From Geodermatophilus tzadiensis (GTDB lineage Bacteria > Actinomycetota > Actinomycetes > Mycobacteriales > Geodermatophilaceae): DNA of 64,000 bases. This document shows, one piece after another, positions 23,537-32,443 of this stretch (its first letter is position 1; every line of letters starts with the position of its first letter). The stretch covers positions 81,735 through 145,734 of the forward strand of contig NZ_PVTG01000013.1 in assembly GCF_003002915.1 (NCBI RefSeq), written 5' to 3'. The notes beneath the pieces are model-generated. The model was not told the DNA's origin. It searched no databases and was given only the letters and a program-made list of their open reading frames with translations. The position numbers and the translations under genes are program-made.

Positions 23537-25054
23537 CTACTCGTCGTCGTCGTCGACCCAGTCGAGGGTGCGGGCCACGGCCTTCTGCCACTTGCGGTAG
23601 TAGCGGTCGCGGGTGCCGGCGTCCATGGCCGGCGACCACCGCTTGTCCTCCGCCCACTGGCTGGTCAGCTCGTCCTCGTCGGCCCAGAAGCCGACGGCGA
23701 GCCCCGCGGCGTAGGCCGCGCCCAGCGCCGTCGTCTCGGCGATCTGCGGCCGGACGACGTCGACGCCGAGGACGTCGGCCTGGAACTGCATGAGCAGCTC
23801 GTTGACCACCATGCCGCCGTCGACGCGCAGCTCGGTGAGGTCGACGCCGGAGTCGGCGTTCATCGCCTCGACGACCTCGCGGGTCTGGTAGGCGGTGGCC
23901 TCCAGGACGGCGCGGGCGAGGTGGCCGCGGTTGACGTAGCGGGTCAGCCCGACCAGCGCACCGCGGGCGTCGGAGCGCCAGTGCGGGGCGAACAGGCCGG
24001 AGAACGCCGGCACGAAGTAGGCGCCGCCGTTGTCCTCCACCGACCGGGCCACCGCCTCGATCTCGCCGGCGCCGCCGATGAGCCGCAGGTTGTCGCGCAC
24101 CCACTGCACCAGCGAGCCGGTGACGGCGATGGAGCCCTCGAGGGCGTACACCGGCTTGCGGTCGCCGATCCGGTAGCAGACCGTCGTCAGCAGGCCGTTC
24201 TTCGACGACACCGCCTCCTCGCCGGTGTTGAGCAGCAGGAAGTTGCCGGTGCCGTAGGTGTTCTTGGCCATGCCGGGCGAGAAGCAGACCTGCCCGAAGG
24301 TGGCCGCCTGCTGGTCGCCGAGCGAGCCGGCGATCTTGACGCCGGCGAGCGCGCCGGCCTTGCGGCCCTCGCCGTAGACCTCGGAGTTGGAGCGGATCTC
24401 CGGCAGCATCGACACCGGGATGCGCATGTCCGCGGCGATCGACTCGTCCCAGGCCAGCGTGCGGTAGTCCATGAGCATCGTGCGCGAGGCGTTGCTGACG
24501 TCGGTGATGTGCTGCCCGCCGTCGGTGCCGCCGGTCATGTGCCACAGCAGCCAGCTGTCGATCGTGCCCATGAGCAGGTCCCCGCGCTCGGCCCGCTCGC
24601 GGGCGCCCTCGACGTTGTCGAGGATCCAGGTCACCTTGGGCCCGGCGAAGTAGGTGGCCAGCGGCAGGCCGACCTTCTCCTTGTACCGGTCGGCGCCGCC
24701 GCCGAGCTCGCCGAGCTCGGTGACGATGCGGTCGGTGCGGGTGTCCTGCCAGACGATGGCGTTGTAGACCGGCTCGCCGGTGGTCCGGTCCCACACGACG
24801 GTGGTCTCGCGCTGGTTGGTCAGGCCGACGGCGGCGAGGTCGGCGCCGGTCAGGTCGGCGCGGGCCAGCGCCTGGCCGACCACCTCGCGGACGTTGGCCC
24901 AGATCTCGACCGGGTCGTGCTCGACCCAGCCGGCGCGCGGGAAGATCTGCTGGTGCTCCTTCTGGCCGACGGCCACGACGGCGCCGTCGTGGTCGAAGAC
25001 CATGCAGCGGGTGCTGGTGGTGCCCTGGTCGATGGCGGCGATGTACTGGCTCAC
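23537..25054 (-). CDS. glpK: Glycerol kinase
   Basis: A 505-residue FGGY kinase forming glycerol 3-phosphate. Signatures: [16 protein letters not shown] (phosphate loop at 9-16), [33 protein letters not shown], the FGGY phrase [18 protein letters not shown], and [19 protein letters not shown]. Length is normal. The GTG start is 58 bp after the glpF stop. It ends the run glpD, glpF, glpK on the minus strand, and a strong hairpin follows. Confidence 0.96.
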   Translation of the reverse strand: MSQYIAAIDQGTTSTRCMVFDHDGAVVAVGQKEHQQIFPRAGWVEHDPVEIWANVREVVGQALARADLTGADLAAVGLTNQRETTVVWDRTTGEPVYNAIVWQDTRTDRIVTELGELGGGADRYKEKVGLPLATYFAGPKVTWILDNVEGARERAERGDLLMGTIDSWLLWHMTGGTDGGQHITDVSNASRTMLMDYRTLAWDESIAADMRIPVSMLPEIRSNSEVYGEGRKAGALAGVKIAGSLGDQQAATFGQVCFSPGMAKNTYGTGNFLLLNTGEEAVSSKNGLLTTVCYRIGDRKPVYALEGSIAVTGSLVQWVRDNLRLIGGAGEIEAVARSVEDNGGAYFVPAFSGLFAPHWRSDARGALVGLTRYVNRGHLARAVLEATAYQTREVVEAMNADSGVDLTELRVDGGMVVNELLMQFQADVLGVDVVRPQIAETTALGAAYAAGLAVGFWADEDELTSQWAEDKRWSPAMDAGTRDRYYRKWQKAVARTLDWVDDDDE

Positions 25055-25112
25055 GGGGACCTCCGGGTGCGTCGTTGCAGGGGGGGTTCGGACGGGGGGG
25101 AGCAGGGGCGGG

Positions 25113-25838
25113 TCAGAAGACCTGGGAGAGCAGGCCGGCGAGGACGCCGCCGATGACGGGGCCGACCACCGGCACCCAGGCGTAGCCCCAGTCGCTGCCC
25201 TTCTTGCCGCGGATGGGCAGCACGGCGTGCGCGATGCGCGGGCCCAGGTCGCGGGCGGGGTTGATGGCGTAGCCGGTGGGCCCGCCCAACGAGGCGCCGA
25301 TGCCGACGACCAGCAGCGCCACCGCGAGCGGCCCGATCTCGGACGGCGTGTTGCCGAACTGCAGGATCACGTAGATCAGCACGAACGTGCCGATGAGCTC
25401 GGTGACGACGTTCCACGGGTAGCTGCGGATCGCCGGCCCGGTGGAGAACGTCGCCAGCACCTCACCGGGGTCGGGGTGGGCGGCGTAGTGCTCGTGGTAG
25501 GCCAGCCAGGCCACGACGGCGCCGAGGAAGGCGCCGACGAACTCCCCGGCGAAGTAGACCAGCGTGCTGCCGAGGGTGATGTCCACGCCGGGCGCGTACT
25601 CGTCGGCGCCGGAGGCCCACAGGCCCAGGGTGACGGCGGGGTTGAGGTGGGCGCCGCTGCGGTAGCCGGCGTAGACGCCGATGAAGACCGCCAGGCCCCA
25701 GCCGAAGTTGATGAGCAGCCAGTCGGCGCCGCGGCCCTTGGAGTCGGTGAGCAGCACGTTGGCGACCACGCCGACGCCGCCCAGCAGCAGCAGCGCGGTG
25801 CCGAGCACCTCGGAGAAGAAGACGGAGACCAGTGACAC
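25113..25838 (-). CDS. glpF: Glycerol facilitator (aquaglyceroporin, MIP family)
   Basis: A 241-residue integral membrane channel with six hydrophobic helices and the two MIP half-helix motifs, HLNPAVTLG (about 64-72) and [12 protein letters not shown] (about 192-203). The residue pattern after the second NPA, D instead of the residue seen in pure aquaporins, fits the glycerol-conducting branch. The GTG at 25838 follows AGAGAGGTCCC. Its place between glpD and glpK confirms glycerol uptake. Confidence 0.92.
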   Translation of the reverse strand: MSLVSVFFSEVLGTALLLLGGVGVVANVLLTDSKGRGADWLLINFGWGLAVFIGVYAGYRSGAHLNPAVTLGLWASGADEYAPGVDITLGSTLVYFAGEFVGAFLGAVVAWLAYHEHYAAHPDPGEVLATFSTGPAIRSYPWNVVTELIGTFVLIYVILQFGNTPSEIGPLAVALLVVGIGASLGGPTGYAINPARDLGPRIAHAVLPIRGKKGSDWGYAWVPVVGPVIGGVLAGLLSQVF

Positions 25839-25968
25839 GTCCAGGGACCTCTCTGTCCGGTTGTGCCGTACGGGGGCCCGCCCGGTCCGGGCGGGGTCGT
25901 GCGGGATCCGCGCGCTCCTCCTCGCGCGGGCTCGCGGTCGACGGGGTCGGGGTCGACGGGGTCGGGGC

Positions 25969-25997
25969 GGGGCCGGCCGGGGTCACCGGCCGGCCCC
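25969..25997 (-). terminator. Strong hairpin after glpD
   Basis: A 12-bp perfect stem (GGGGCCGGCCGG 25969-25980 with CCGGCCGGCCCC 25986-25997) and a 5-nt loop, beginning 4 bp after the glpD stop codon. It may attenuate transcription into glpF, giving different levels of glpD and glpFK. No T-run follows. Confidence 0.6.
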
Positions 25998-26001
25998 GGG
26001 C

Positions 26002-27753
26002 TCAGGAGGCGTCGGCGAACGGCCGGATCTCCGGCGCCCGCAGCCGGGCGGCCTCGGCGGAGCTGTCGTCGGGCATGACCTCGGCGGCCCGCTCGGCCTC
26101 GACGCGGGCGAGGTAGCTGGACACCTCCCGCTCCAGCTGGGCGTCGTCCCAGCCCAGCGGCCCGGCCATGAGCGCGGCGGCCGCGCGCGCCGACGCCGTC
26201 CCCCGGTCGGCCTGCTCGTAGGACAGCCGGGTGCGCCGGGTCAGCACGTCCTCCAGGTGCAGCGCGCCCTCGGCGGTGACGGCGTAGACGACCTCGGCGC
26301 GCAGGTAGTCCGGCGCGCCCTCGAGCGGCCGGCCGAGGTCGGGGTCGGCGTCCACGAGGGCCAGCACCTCGTCGACGAGGCTGCCGTAGCGGTCGAGCAG
26401 GTGCTCGACGCGCTTCTCGGTCCAGCCGTGCGCGGCGGCGAGGTGGGCCTTGCGGTTCCAGCGCACCTGGTAGCCGTCGGCGCCGACCAGGGGCAGCTCC
26501 TCGGTGAGCGAGGCCGGGACCGCGGCGGCCGGGTCCTCGCCGGGCGCGCGGTCGGCCAGCGCCATGTCGACGACGTCGCGGGCCATGACCCGGTAGGTCG
26601 TGTACTTGCCGCCGGCGATGACGGTCAGCCCCGGCCGGACGGTGGCCACGGTGTGCTCGCGGGAGACCCTCGTCGTCGAGCCGCTGCCGTCGTCGACCGG
26701 CTGGAGCAGGGGGCGCAGGCCGGTGTAGACGCCGAGGACGTCGTCGCGGGTGAGCGGGCGCTCGAGCACGGCGTTGGCGTGCTCGATGAGGTAGTCGACG
26801 TCGGCGGAGGAGGCGACCGGGTGGTCCTTGGCCAGGTCCCACGGGGTGTCGGTCGTGCCGATCACCCAGTGGGTGGGCCACGGGATGATGAACAGCACGC
26901 TCTTCTCGGTGCGCAGGATGAACCCGTCCTCGCCGGCGATCGCCGACCGCGGGACGGCGATGTGCACGCCCTTGGAGGCCCGCACGGTCAGGCCCTGGGC
27001 GCGGAAGAGCTCCTGGGTCTGGTCGGTCCACACACCGGTGGCGCCGACGACGTGGCGGGCGCGGATGGTGAGGTCCCGGCCGGTCTCGAGGTCCACGGCG
27101 CGCACGCCCGCGACCCGGCCGTCCTCCTCGAGGTAGCCGGTCACCTGGGTGCGGCTGGCGGCCAGCGCACCGTGGCCGACGGCGGTGCGCACGAGCACCT
27201 GGACCAGGCGGGCGTCGTCGACCTTGGCGTCCCAGTAGCGGATGGCGCCGATGGCGGCGTCCTCGCGCAGCGACGGCGCGACCCGGCGCAGCGCCTTCTT
27301 CGACAGGTGCCGGTGCAGTGGGACGCCGCGGCCGCCCACCCGGCCCAGGAGGCCGCCGAGCGTGTCGTAGAGCGCGATGCCGGCGCCGATGTAGACCCGC
27401 TCCCACACGCGGTGGCGGATCGGGTACAGGAAGGGCACGGGGTGCACCAGGTGCGGGGCGAGCCGGCCGACGAGCAGGCCGCGCTCGTGCAGCGCCTCGC
27501 GGACCAGCGCGAAGTCGAGCATCTCCAGGTAGCGCAGCCCGCCGTGGACGAGCTTGCTCGCCCGGCTGGAGGTGCCCGAGGCCCAGTCCCGCTGCTCGAG
27601 CAGGCCGACGCTCAGGCCGCGGCTGGCGGCGTCCAGGGCGGCCCCGGCGCCGGTCACACCACCTCCGATCACCAGGACGTCGAGGACCTGCGCGGACATG
27701 CGGTCGAGTGCGTCGGAGCGGTTCTGCAGGGACAGGGCGGTGGGCACGGGCAC
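26002..27753 (-). CDS. glpD: FAD-dependent glycerol-3-phosphate dehydrogenase
   Basis: A 583-residue flavoprotein that oxidises glycerol 3-phosphate to dihydroxyacetone phosphate and passes electrons to quinone at the membrane. FAD site: LDVLVIGGGVTGAGAALDAASRG (about 24-46 in part). GlpD signatures follow: SSRASKLVHGGLRYLE, IGTTDTPWD, TVIAGGKYTTYR. The C-terminal DAO_C domain includes EVVYAVTAEGALHLEDVLTRRTRL. It is transcribed away from a SorC-type regulator gene 155 bp away and is first in the glycerol gene set. Confidence 0.95.
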   Translation of the reverse strand: MPVPTALSLQNRSDALDRMSAQVLDVLVIGGGVTGAGAALDAASRGLSVGLLEQRDWASGTSSRASKLVHGGLRYLEMLDFALVREALHERGLLVGRLAPHLVHPVPFLYPIRHRVWERVYIGAGIALYDTLGGLLGRVGGRGVPLHRHLSKKALRRVAPSLREDAAIGAIRYWDAKVDDARLVQVLVRTAVGHGALAASRTQVTGYLEEDGRVAGVRAVDLETGRDLTIRARHVVGATGVWTDQTQELFRAQGLTVRASKGVHIAVPRSAIAGEDGFILRTEKSVLFIIPWPTHWVIGTTDTPWDLAKDHPVASSADVDYLIEHANAVLERPLTRDDVLGVYTGLRPLLQPVDDGSGSTTRVSREHTVATVRPGLTVIAGGKYTTYRVMARDVVDMALADRAPGEDPAAAVPASLTEELPLVGADGYQVRWNRKAHLAAAHGWTEKRVEHLLDRYGSLVDEVLALVDADPDLGRPLEGAPDYLRAEVVYAVTAEGALHLEDVLTRRTRLSYEQADRGTASARAAAALMAGPLGWDDAQLEREVSSYLARVEAERAAEVMPDDSSAEAARLRAPEIRPFADAS

Positions 27754-27840
27754 TCCCGGGAGGTGTGCTGGTCACCGACGTGGGCGCCGGTCAACTGAAC
27801 ACCTCAGAGCCTGCCCGGGGTGCGCCGCTAGAGCAGCCCG

Positions 27841-27856
27841 GTGCACGGATGTGCAC
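27841..27856. promoter_or_regulatory. GTGCAC-GGAT-GTGCAC, candidate SorC-regulator operator
   Basis: Two copies of the palindromic hexamer GTGCAC separated by 4 bp, 53 bp upstream of the SorC-type regulator and 87 bp upstream of glpD. A related GTGCACGGACGTGCA occurs inside the regulator gene near 28071-28085. Its placement between divergent genes makes it the likeliest binding site of the regulator. Confidence 0.45.
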
Positions 27857-27908
27857 CGGCGGACTACCGTCGTCGGCGGCCAGGACGCCCCGCGGAGGAG
27901 CTGCCGAC

Positions 27909-28934
27909 GTGACACCCGACGACCGCATCGAGCGGGTCGCCCGACGGTTCTGGCTGGACAGGGCCACGATGGAGACGATCGCCAACGAGGAGGGCGTCTC
28001 CCGGTCGACGATCTCGCGGGCCCTCGACACCGCGCGCGCCACCGGGGTCGTGTCCATCACGGTGAACCCCGTGCACGGACGTGCAGCCGCGATGGCAACG
28101 GAGCTCGGCCGCCGCCACGGCATCGCGGCGCGGGTGGTCCCCGTCCCGGAGGACGCGAGCGGCCCGGCCCGGCTGCAGGCGGTCGCGGCCGAGACCGCCG
28201 TGCTCCTCGACGAGGTGGTCGACTCCGGCACCACCCTGGGCCTGGCGTGGGGCACCACGACCAGCGCGGTGGGGCAGCACCTGCGCGCCCGCCCGCTGCG
28301 CGACGCGCACGTCGTCCAGCTCAACGGGGCGATGAACACCCACAGCAGCGGGGTGGGGTACGGCAGCGACGTCCTCGGCCGGTTCGGGACCGCGTGGGAC
28401 GCCCGGGTGCACCACTTCCCGGTGCCAGCGTTCTTCGACCGGCCCGAGACGCGCCAGGCGATGTGGCGGGAGCGCAGCGTGCGCCGCGTCCTCGACCTCC
28501 AGCAGGGCGCCGGCGTCGCGCTCTTCGGCATCGGCGCGATGACCGGCGCGGTGCCCTCCCGCGTGCACACCGAGGGCTACCTGACCCCCGGGGACCGCGC
28601 CGACCTCGTCGCCGCCGGTGCCGTGGGCGACGTCTGCACGGTCTTCCTGCGCGCCGACGGCTCGTGGGAGGGGATCGCGCTCAACGCGCGCACCAGCGGC
28701 CTGCTCCCGCCGCTGCTGCGCCGCATCCCCCGGCGGGTGTGCGCGGTCGCCGGCGACGACAAGGTCGCCGGTCTCGTCGCCGCGCTGGCCGCCGGCCTGG
28801 TGACCGACCTGGTGCTCGACTCGCGGGCGGCCCAGGAGCTGCTGACCTCCCGTCCGCCCACCCGGCCCGGGGCACTGTGGCGGCCGCCGTCGGGCCACCC
28901 GTCCCCGACCGGCGCTAGCGTCCGGGGTACCTGA
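27909..28934 (+). CDS. SorC/DeoR-type sugar-binding transcriptional regulator
   Basis: A 341-residue regulator: an N-terminal HTH (MTPDDRIERVARRFWLDRATMETIANEEGVSRSTISRAL in part) followed by a SorC phosphosugar-binding domain (LGLAWGTTTSAVGQHL, VVQLNGAMNT, ALFGIGAMTGA, CAVAGDDKVAGLVAALAAG). The GTG at 27909 has SD GGAGGAG. The gene is divergent from glpD and likely controls glycerol use, with a phosphorylated C3 compound as a plausible ligand. In Streptomyces the glycerol operon is governed by the IclR-type GylR, so a SorC regulator in this place would be a replacement (from memory, needs checking). Confidence 0.85.
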   Translation: MTPDDRIERVARRFWLDRATMETIANEEGVSRSTISRALDTARATGVVSITVNPVHGRAAAMATELGRRHGIAARVVPVPEDASGPARLQAVAAETAVLLDEVVDSGTTLGLAWGTTTSAVGQHLRARPLRDAHVVQLNGAMNTHSSGVGYGSDVLGRFGTAWDARVHHFPVPAFFDRPETRQAMWRERSVRRVLDLQQGAGVALFGIGAMTGAVPSRVHTEGYLTPGDRADLVAAGAVGDVCTVFLRADGSWEGIALNARTSGLLPPLLRRIPRRVCAVAGDDKVAGLVAALAAGLVTDLVLDSRAAQELLTSRPPTRPGALWRPPSGHPSPTGASVRGT

Positions 28935-28950
28935 CCCGGGGAGGCCGCCG

Positions 28951-29667
28951 ATGGACCCGTCCGCCCACCTCGCGGCGCTGCGCCGGGCCGACGCCCGGTT
29001 CGCCGACGCCGCCGCCGAGGCCGTGCTGTCCTCCGGCTGGGGCGCCGCGGTGCCCGGCTGCCCCGGCTGGACGCTGTCCGACCTGGTCTGGCACCTCGGC
29101 GAGGTGCAGCACTTCTGGGCGTGGGTGGTGCGCACCCGCGCGCCGCACCCCGGCGGCTACGAGGGCCCGCAGCGCCGTCCCGACGACGAGCTGCTGGGCT
29201 GGTCGGCCGGGCAGTCGGCGGAGCTCGAGGTCGCGCTGGCCGCCGCCGACCCCGCCGAGCGGGTGTGGACCTGGGCGCCGCGGCAGGACGTCTCGTTCGT
29301 GCTTCGGCGGCAGGTGCACGAGGCCGTCGTGCACACCGTCGACGTCGAGCAGGTGCTCGGCGACGTGCGGCCGGTCGAGGCCGACGTCGGCCTCGACGGC
29401 GTCGACGAGTGGCTGGAGGTGGTGGTGCCCGGCGTCTTCCCCGACGGCCCGCCCGAGGGCGCCCACCCGGTGGTGCTGCACGCCATCGACGCCGGCGTGG
29501 AGCGCACCCTGTTCGCCGGGTCGCGGCCGCAGCCGGTGGCCACGCTGCGCGGCACGGCCGGCGACCTGCTGCTGGCGTGCTGGCGGCGGGTGCCGCTGGA
29601 GGTGCTCACCGTGGACGGCGACGGCCTGCAGGCGGCCGCGATGATCGACCTCGTGCGGATGGACTGA
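28951..29667 (+). CDS. Maleylpyruvate-isomerase-family mycothiol-dependent enzyme
   Basis: A 238-residue protein of the DinB-like, mycothiol-dependent family. The metal-binding histidines are recognisable: WHLGEVQHFWAWVV (about residues 50-63) and the pair in RRQVHEAVVHTVDVEQ (about 125-140). The N-terminus has VPGCPGWTLSDLVWHLGEV, the family hallmark. Such enzymes use mycothiol as cofactor in isomerisation or detoxification, and the substrate here is unknown. It lies 16 bp after the SorC-type regulator on the same strand, but a functional link is not evident. Confidence 0.85.
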   Translation: MDPSAHLAALRRADARFADAAAEAVLSSGWGAAVPGCPGWTLSDLVWHLGEVQHFWAWVVRTRAPHPGGYEGPQRRPDDELLGWSAGQSAELEVALAAADPAERVWTWAPRQDVSFVLRRQVHEAVVHTVDVEQVLGDVRPVEADVGLDGVDEWLEVVVPGVFPDGPPEGAHPVVLHAIDAGVERTLFAGSRPQPVATLRGTAGDLLLACWRRVPLEVLTVDGDGLQAAAMIDLVRMD

Positions 29668-29670
29668 CCC

Positions 29671-30057
29671 TCAGGGCCAGCTGACGGCGTACCGGTCGAA
29701 CGCCTCGCCGGTCTGCACGCCCACCACGCAGAACACCAGCCCGGCGGGGTCGGTCATCTGCCAGAACGAGCCCATGTCGGCCAGCCGGCGGGCGCCGAGG
29801 GCCTCCAGCCGGGCCACCTCGGCGGGCACGTCGTCGGTCTCGACGTCGACGTGCCAGCGCGGCGGCGTCCCCTCCCCCGTGCGCTGCACCTCCAGGTGGA
29901 AGCCGCCGGCGAAGGAGCCGAGCGAGGCCCAGTCGTCGTCCGCGGGGTCGGGGGCGGCGGTGCGGCCGGTGGCGCCGGCCCAGAACGCGGTGCCCGCGGC
30001 GTGGTGCGCGGGCGGCAGGTCGAGCAGCAGGACGGCCAGGCGGGATCGGTGCGGCAC
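29671..30057 (-). CDS. VOC (glyoxalase/dioxygenase-fold) family protein
   Basis: A 128-residue single VOC-fold protein: LAVLLLDLPPAHHAAGTAFWAGATG at the N-terminus, HLEVQRTGEGTPPRWHVDVETDDVPAEVARLEALGARR in the middle and MTDPAGLVFCVVGVQTGE at the end. Typical metal ligand positions contain H (RWHVDV), but the glutamate of true glyoxalases is not clear, so binding protein and enzyme are both possible. It ends 3 bp from the stop of the convergent mycothiol-dependent enzyme. Confidence 0.8.
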   Translation of the reverse strand: MPHRSRLAVLLLDLPPAHHAAGTAFWAGATGRTAAPDPADDDWASLGSFAGGFHLEVQRTGEGTPPRWHVDVETDDVPAEVARLEALGARRLADMGSFWQMTDPAGLVFCVVGVQTGEAFDRYAVSWP

Positions 30058-30234
30058 GTGTCCACTGTCGCCCTACCGGGCTCCGACCGCGGCCAGGAGC
30101 CGTACCCGACCTGCATCGAGCCCTGCCTCGTCACACCTCGGGAGGCCTCCGGCCCCCGCTCGGCGCGACGACCCTCGCGGGAGCGCCCCCGCGCTCTGCC
30201 TCGGGGAGCCTTCGGCCCCCGCTCGGCAGGGCGC
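30058..30234. other. Intergenic region with a 15-bp direct repeat
   Basis: A 177-bp gap upstream of the VOC gene and downstream of the SCO1664-like gene. The sequence CGGCCCCCGCTCGGC occurs twice, at about 30149-30163 and 30212-30226. I see no reading frame with codon use like the neighbours. Confidence 0.5.
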
Positions 30235-30978
30235 TCAGAAGGGCGGCCAGGGCAGCGCGGGCCACTCGCCGGAGGGCTCGGGGTGCAGCTGCGTGCGCAG
30301 CAGCTCGGCCACCCGCTGCTGGGTGCAGCGCACCTCCCGGCGGGTGAGGTGCTCGTGCAGCGCCTCGCCGAGGTCGCCGCGCAGCTCGTCGGCCAGGCGC
30401 TCGAGCACCTCCAGCGCCTCCAGCGGCAGCGGCCTGCCGGCCCACCGCCACAGCAGGGTGCGCAGCTTCGGGTCCGACGAGAAGCAGATGCCGTGGTCGA
30501 CGCCGTACACGTGGCCCGCCGAGGTCGGGATGATGTGCCCGCCCTTGCGGTCGGCGTTGTTCACCACCGCGTCGAACACCGCCATCCGGCGCAGGCCGGG
30601 GTGGTCGGAGCGGACGAAGGCGGCCAGGTCGACGTCGGGGTCGCCGTCGATCCACAGCTGCACCATGCCGGGGCCGAACGGGCCGTCGCGCAGCACGGTG
30701 GGCGGCACCACCGACCAGCCGGTGGCCTCGCTGACCAGCGCCGCCGACACCTCGCGGCCGGCCAGCGTGCCGTCGGGGAAGTCCCACAGCGGCCGCTCGC
30801 CGGCGACCGGCTTGTACACGCACTCGGCCTCGAGCTCGCCGGTGCGGACGACGCCGACGAGGGTCACGTTGCTGGCGTCGAGCATCCGGCCCTCGAGGTC
30901 GATGTCCCCCTCGAGCAGCAGGCGTCGCGCCTCGGCGTCGCCGACCGGGGTGCGCAGCTCCCGCGCGGGCTCGCTCAC
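30235..30978 (-). CDS. SCO1664 family protein (PI3/4-kinase-like fold)
   Basis: A 247-residue conserved actinobacterial protein. It resembles small phosphatidylinositol 3/4-kinase-like proteins: ECVYKPVAGERPLWDFP (possible ATP lysine), AVFDAVVNNADRKGGHII (catalytic-loop-like HxxNxD replaced by NNADRKGGH), and VYGVDHGICFSSDPKLRTLLW (DHG in place of DFG). Substrate and role are unknown. It follows the DUF3090 gene by 13 bp, and this pair plus the phosphomutase gene is a conserved block found near mshC in many actinobacteria. Confidence 0.88.
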   Translation of the reverse strand: MSEPARELRTPVGDAEARRLLLEGDIDLEGRMLDASNVTLVGVVRTGELEAECVYKPVAGERPLWDFPDGTLAGREVSAALVSEATGWSVVPPTVLRDGPFGPGMVQLWIDGDPDVDLAAFVRSDHPGLRRMAVFDAVVNNADRKGGHIIPTSAGHVYGVDHGICFSSDPKLRTLLWRWAGRPLPLEALEVLERLADELRGDLGEALHEHLTRREVRCTQQRVAELLRTQLHPEPSGEWPALPWPPF

Positions 30979-30991
30979 CGTCGTCCCCGGA

Positions 30992-31543
30992 TCAGCGGCG
31001 GTAGCCGTTCTGCCTGGGGCAGACGTGCCCGGTGGGGTCCAGCGGCAGCGAGCACAGCGGGCACGACGGGCGGCCGGCGGCCACGACGCGGCGGGCGCGG
31101 GCGACGAACGAGCGGGCCGCGCCCGGGGTGATCGTCACGCGCAGCGCGTCGGGGCCCTCCTCGGCGTCGGAGAGGATGGCCTCCTCGTCGACCGGCTCGT
31201 CGGTGGCCGCCACGGCCTCGACGACGACGGCCTGCGCCTCGCCGTCCCAGGCCAGACCCATGGCGGCGACGCGGAACTCCTCGTCGACCGGCGCGGTGAG
31301 CGGCTCGAGGTCGTCGACGTCGGCCTGGGAGGGGACGACGGTGCCCGGCCGGGTGGCCACCTCGTCGAGCAGCTCGTCCATGCGCTCGGCGAGCACCTGC
31401 ACCTGCGACTTCTCCAGCGCGACGCTGACCACGCGGCCCTCGGCGTCGGAGGCCTGCAGGTAGAAGGTCCGCTCCCCCGGCTGCCCGACCGTGCCGGCGA
31501 CGAACCGGGACGGGCGGTCGAAGCGGTAGACCTGGCGGGGCAC
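30992..31543 (-). CDS. DUF3090 family protein
   Basis: A 183-residue conserved actinobacterial protein of unknown function. Family features: RFDRPSRFVAGTVGQPGERTFYLQA at the N-terminus, an acidic centre, and a C-terminal zinc-ribbon-like CPLCSLPLDPTGHVCPRQNGYRR with Cx2C and HxC. The zinc site is inferred. It is the middle gene of the minus-strand block phosphomutase, DUF3090, SCO1664-like. Confidence 0.9.
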   Translation of the reverse strand: MPRQVYRFDRPSRFVAGTVGQPGERTFYLQASDAEGRVVSVALEKSQVQVLAERMDELLDEVATRPGTVVPSQADVDDLEPLTAPVDEEFRVAAMGLAWDGEAQAVVVEAVAATDEPVDEEAILSDAEEGPDALRVTITPGAARSFVARARRVVAAGRPSCPLCSLPLDPTGHVCPRQNGYRR

Positions 31544-31578
31544 GGGCCCAGGTTACGCGGGCCCGCCGACCACCGCGT

Positions 31579-32283
31579 TCAGCGAACCGCCGCGCCGGCG
31601 CCGCCGCCGACGACGGCGTCGGAGTCCCTCCCCTTCCGGCGCCGCGGCCGCTTCTTCGGGGGGACGAGCGCGGCGACGTCGCCGCCGGTGTCGTTGACCC
31701 GGACGACGAACGGGCGGGTCTCGGTGTAGGTGACCACCGAGATCGACGCCGGGTCGACGACGATCCGCTGGAAGCCGTCGAGGTGCAGGCCCAGGGCGTC
31801 GGCGAGCACGGCCTTGATGACGTCGCCGTGGCTGCAGGCCAGCCACACCGCGTCGGGGCCCAGACGCGCGTTCCACTCGCGGACGGCGGTCACCGCGCGG
31901 GCCTGGGTCTGCGCCAGCCCCTCCCCCTCGTCGCCGGGGAAGACCGCCGCGGAGGGGTGCTGCTGCACGACCTTCCACATCGGGTCCTTGACCAGCTCCT
32001 TGAGCGGCCGGCCGGTCCAGTCGCCGTAGCGGGCCTCGCCGAGCCGCTCGTCGGTCTGCAGCTCCAGGTCGCGCTCGGCGAGCACCGCCGCGGCGGTCTG
32101 CCGGCAGCGGTCCAGCGGGCTGCTGACCACCGCGGCCAGCGGCACCGGCGCCAGCCGCCGGCCCACCGCGGCCACCTGCGCCTGCCCGGTCTCGTCGAGC
32201 TCGACGCCCGGGGTCCAGCCGGCCAGCACGCCACCGGCGTTCGCCGTCGTCCGGCCGTGCCGCAGGAGGATGACGGTGGTCAC
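31579..32283 (-). CDS. Histidine phosphatase family protein (MSMEG_4193-type phosphomutase)
   Basis: A 234-residue phosphoglycerate-mutase-like enzyme. Catalytic RHG motif in TTVILLRHGRTTANAGG (H about residue 9), second-site RCRQTAAAV, the proton donor glutamate region DERLGEARYGDWTGRPL, and the second histidine in ACSHGDVIKAVLADALG. The basic tail PPKKRPRRRKGRD is typical of this actinobacterial subfamily. Substrate is not known. The start is GTG at 32283. It is first in the block with DUF3090 and the SCO1664-like gene. Confidence 0.9.
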   Translation of the reverse strand: MTTVILLRHGRTTANAGGVLAGWTPGVELDETGQAQVAAVGRRLAPVPLAAVVSSPLDRCRQTAAAVLAERDLELQTDERLGEARYGDWTGRPLKELVKDPMWKVVQQHPSAAVFPGDEGEGLAQTQARAVTAVREWNARLGPDAVWLACSHGDVIKAVLADALGLHLDGFQRIVVDPASISVVTYTETRPFVVRVNDTGGDVAALVPPKKRPRRRKGRDSDAVVGGGAGAAVR

Positions 32284-32343
32284 GGCGCCCGAGCCTAGGC
32301 GGGCGGAGCGGACGGTGCCGTCCTCCCGGACGAGCCGTCCCGG

Positions 32344-32381
32344 CTCACCGCAGCGCGTCCTCCCTCACCGCAGCGCGTCCT
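32344..32381. repeat. 18-bp tandem direct repeat upstream of the phosphomutase gene
   Basis: CTCACCGCAGCGCGTCCT occurs at 32344-32361 and again at 32364-32381. Part of it (GCGCGTCCTCCC) is also complementary to GGGAGGACGCGC near 32400-32411, so a larger fold is possible. This is the promoter region of the phosphomutase operon. Confidence 0.6.
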
Positions 32382-32410
32382 ACCCGACCGCCCACCCTCG
32401 GGGAGGACGC

Positions 32411-32437
32411 GCGACGATCAGGTCACCTGATCGTCGC
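32411..32437 (-). terminator. Near-perfect palindrome after uppP
   Basis: GCGACGATCAGGT (32411-32423) and ACCTGATCGTCGC (32425-32437) flank a single base, so a 27-bp palindrome lies 6 bp after the uppP stop on the minus strand. It probably ends the uppP transcript. Confidence 0.6.
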
Positions 32438-32443
32438 CGTCCC

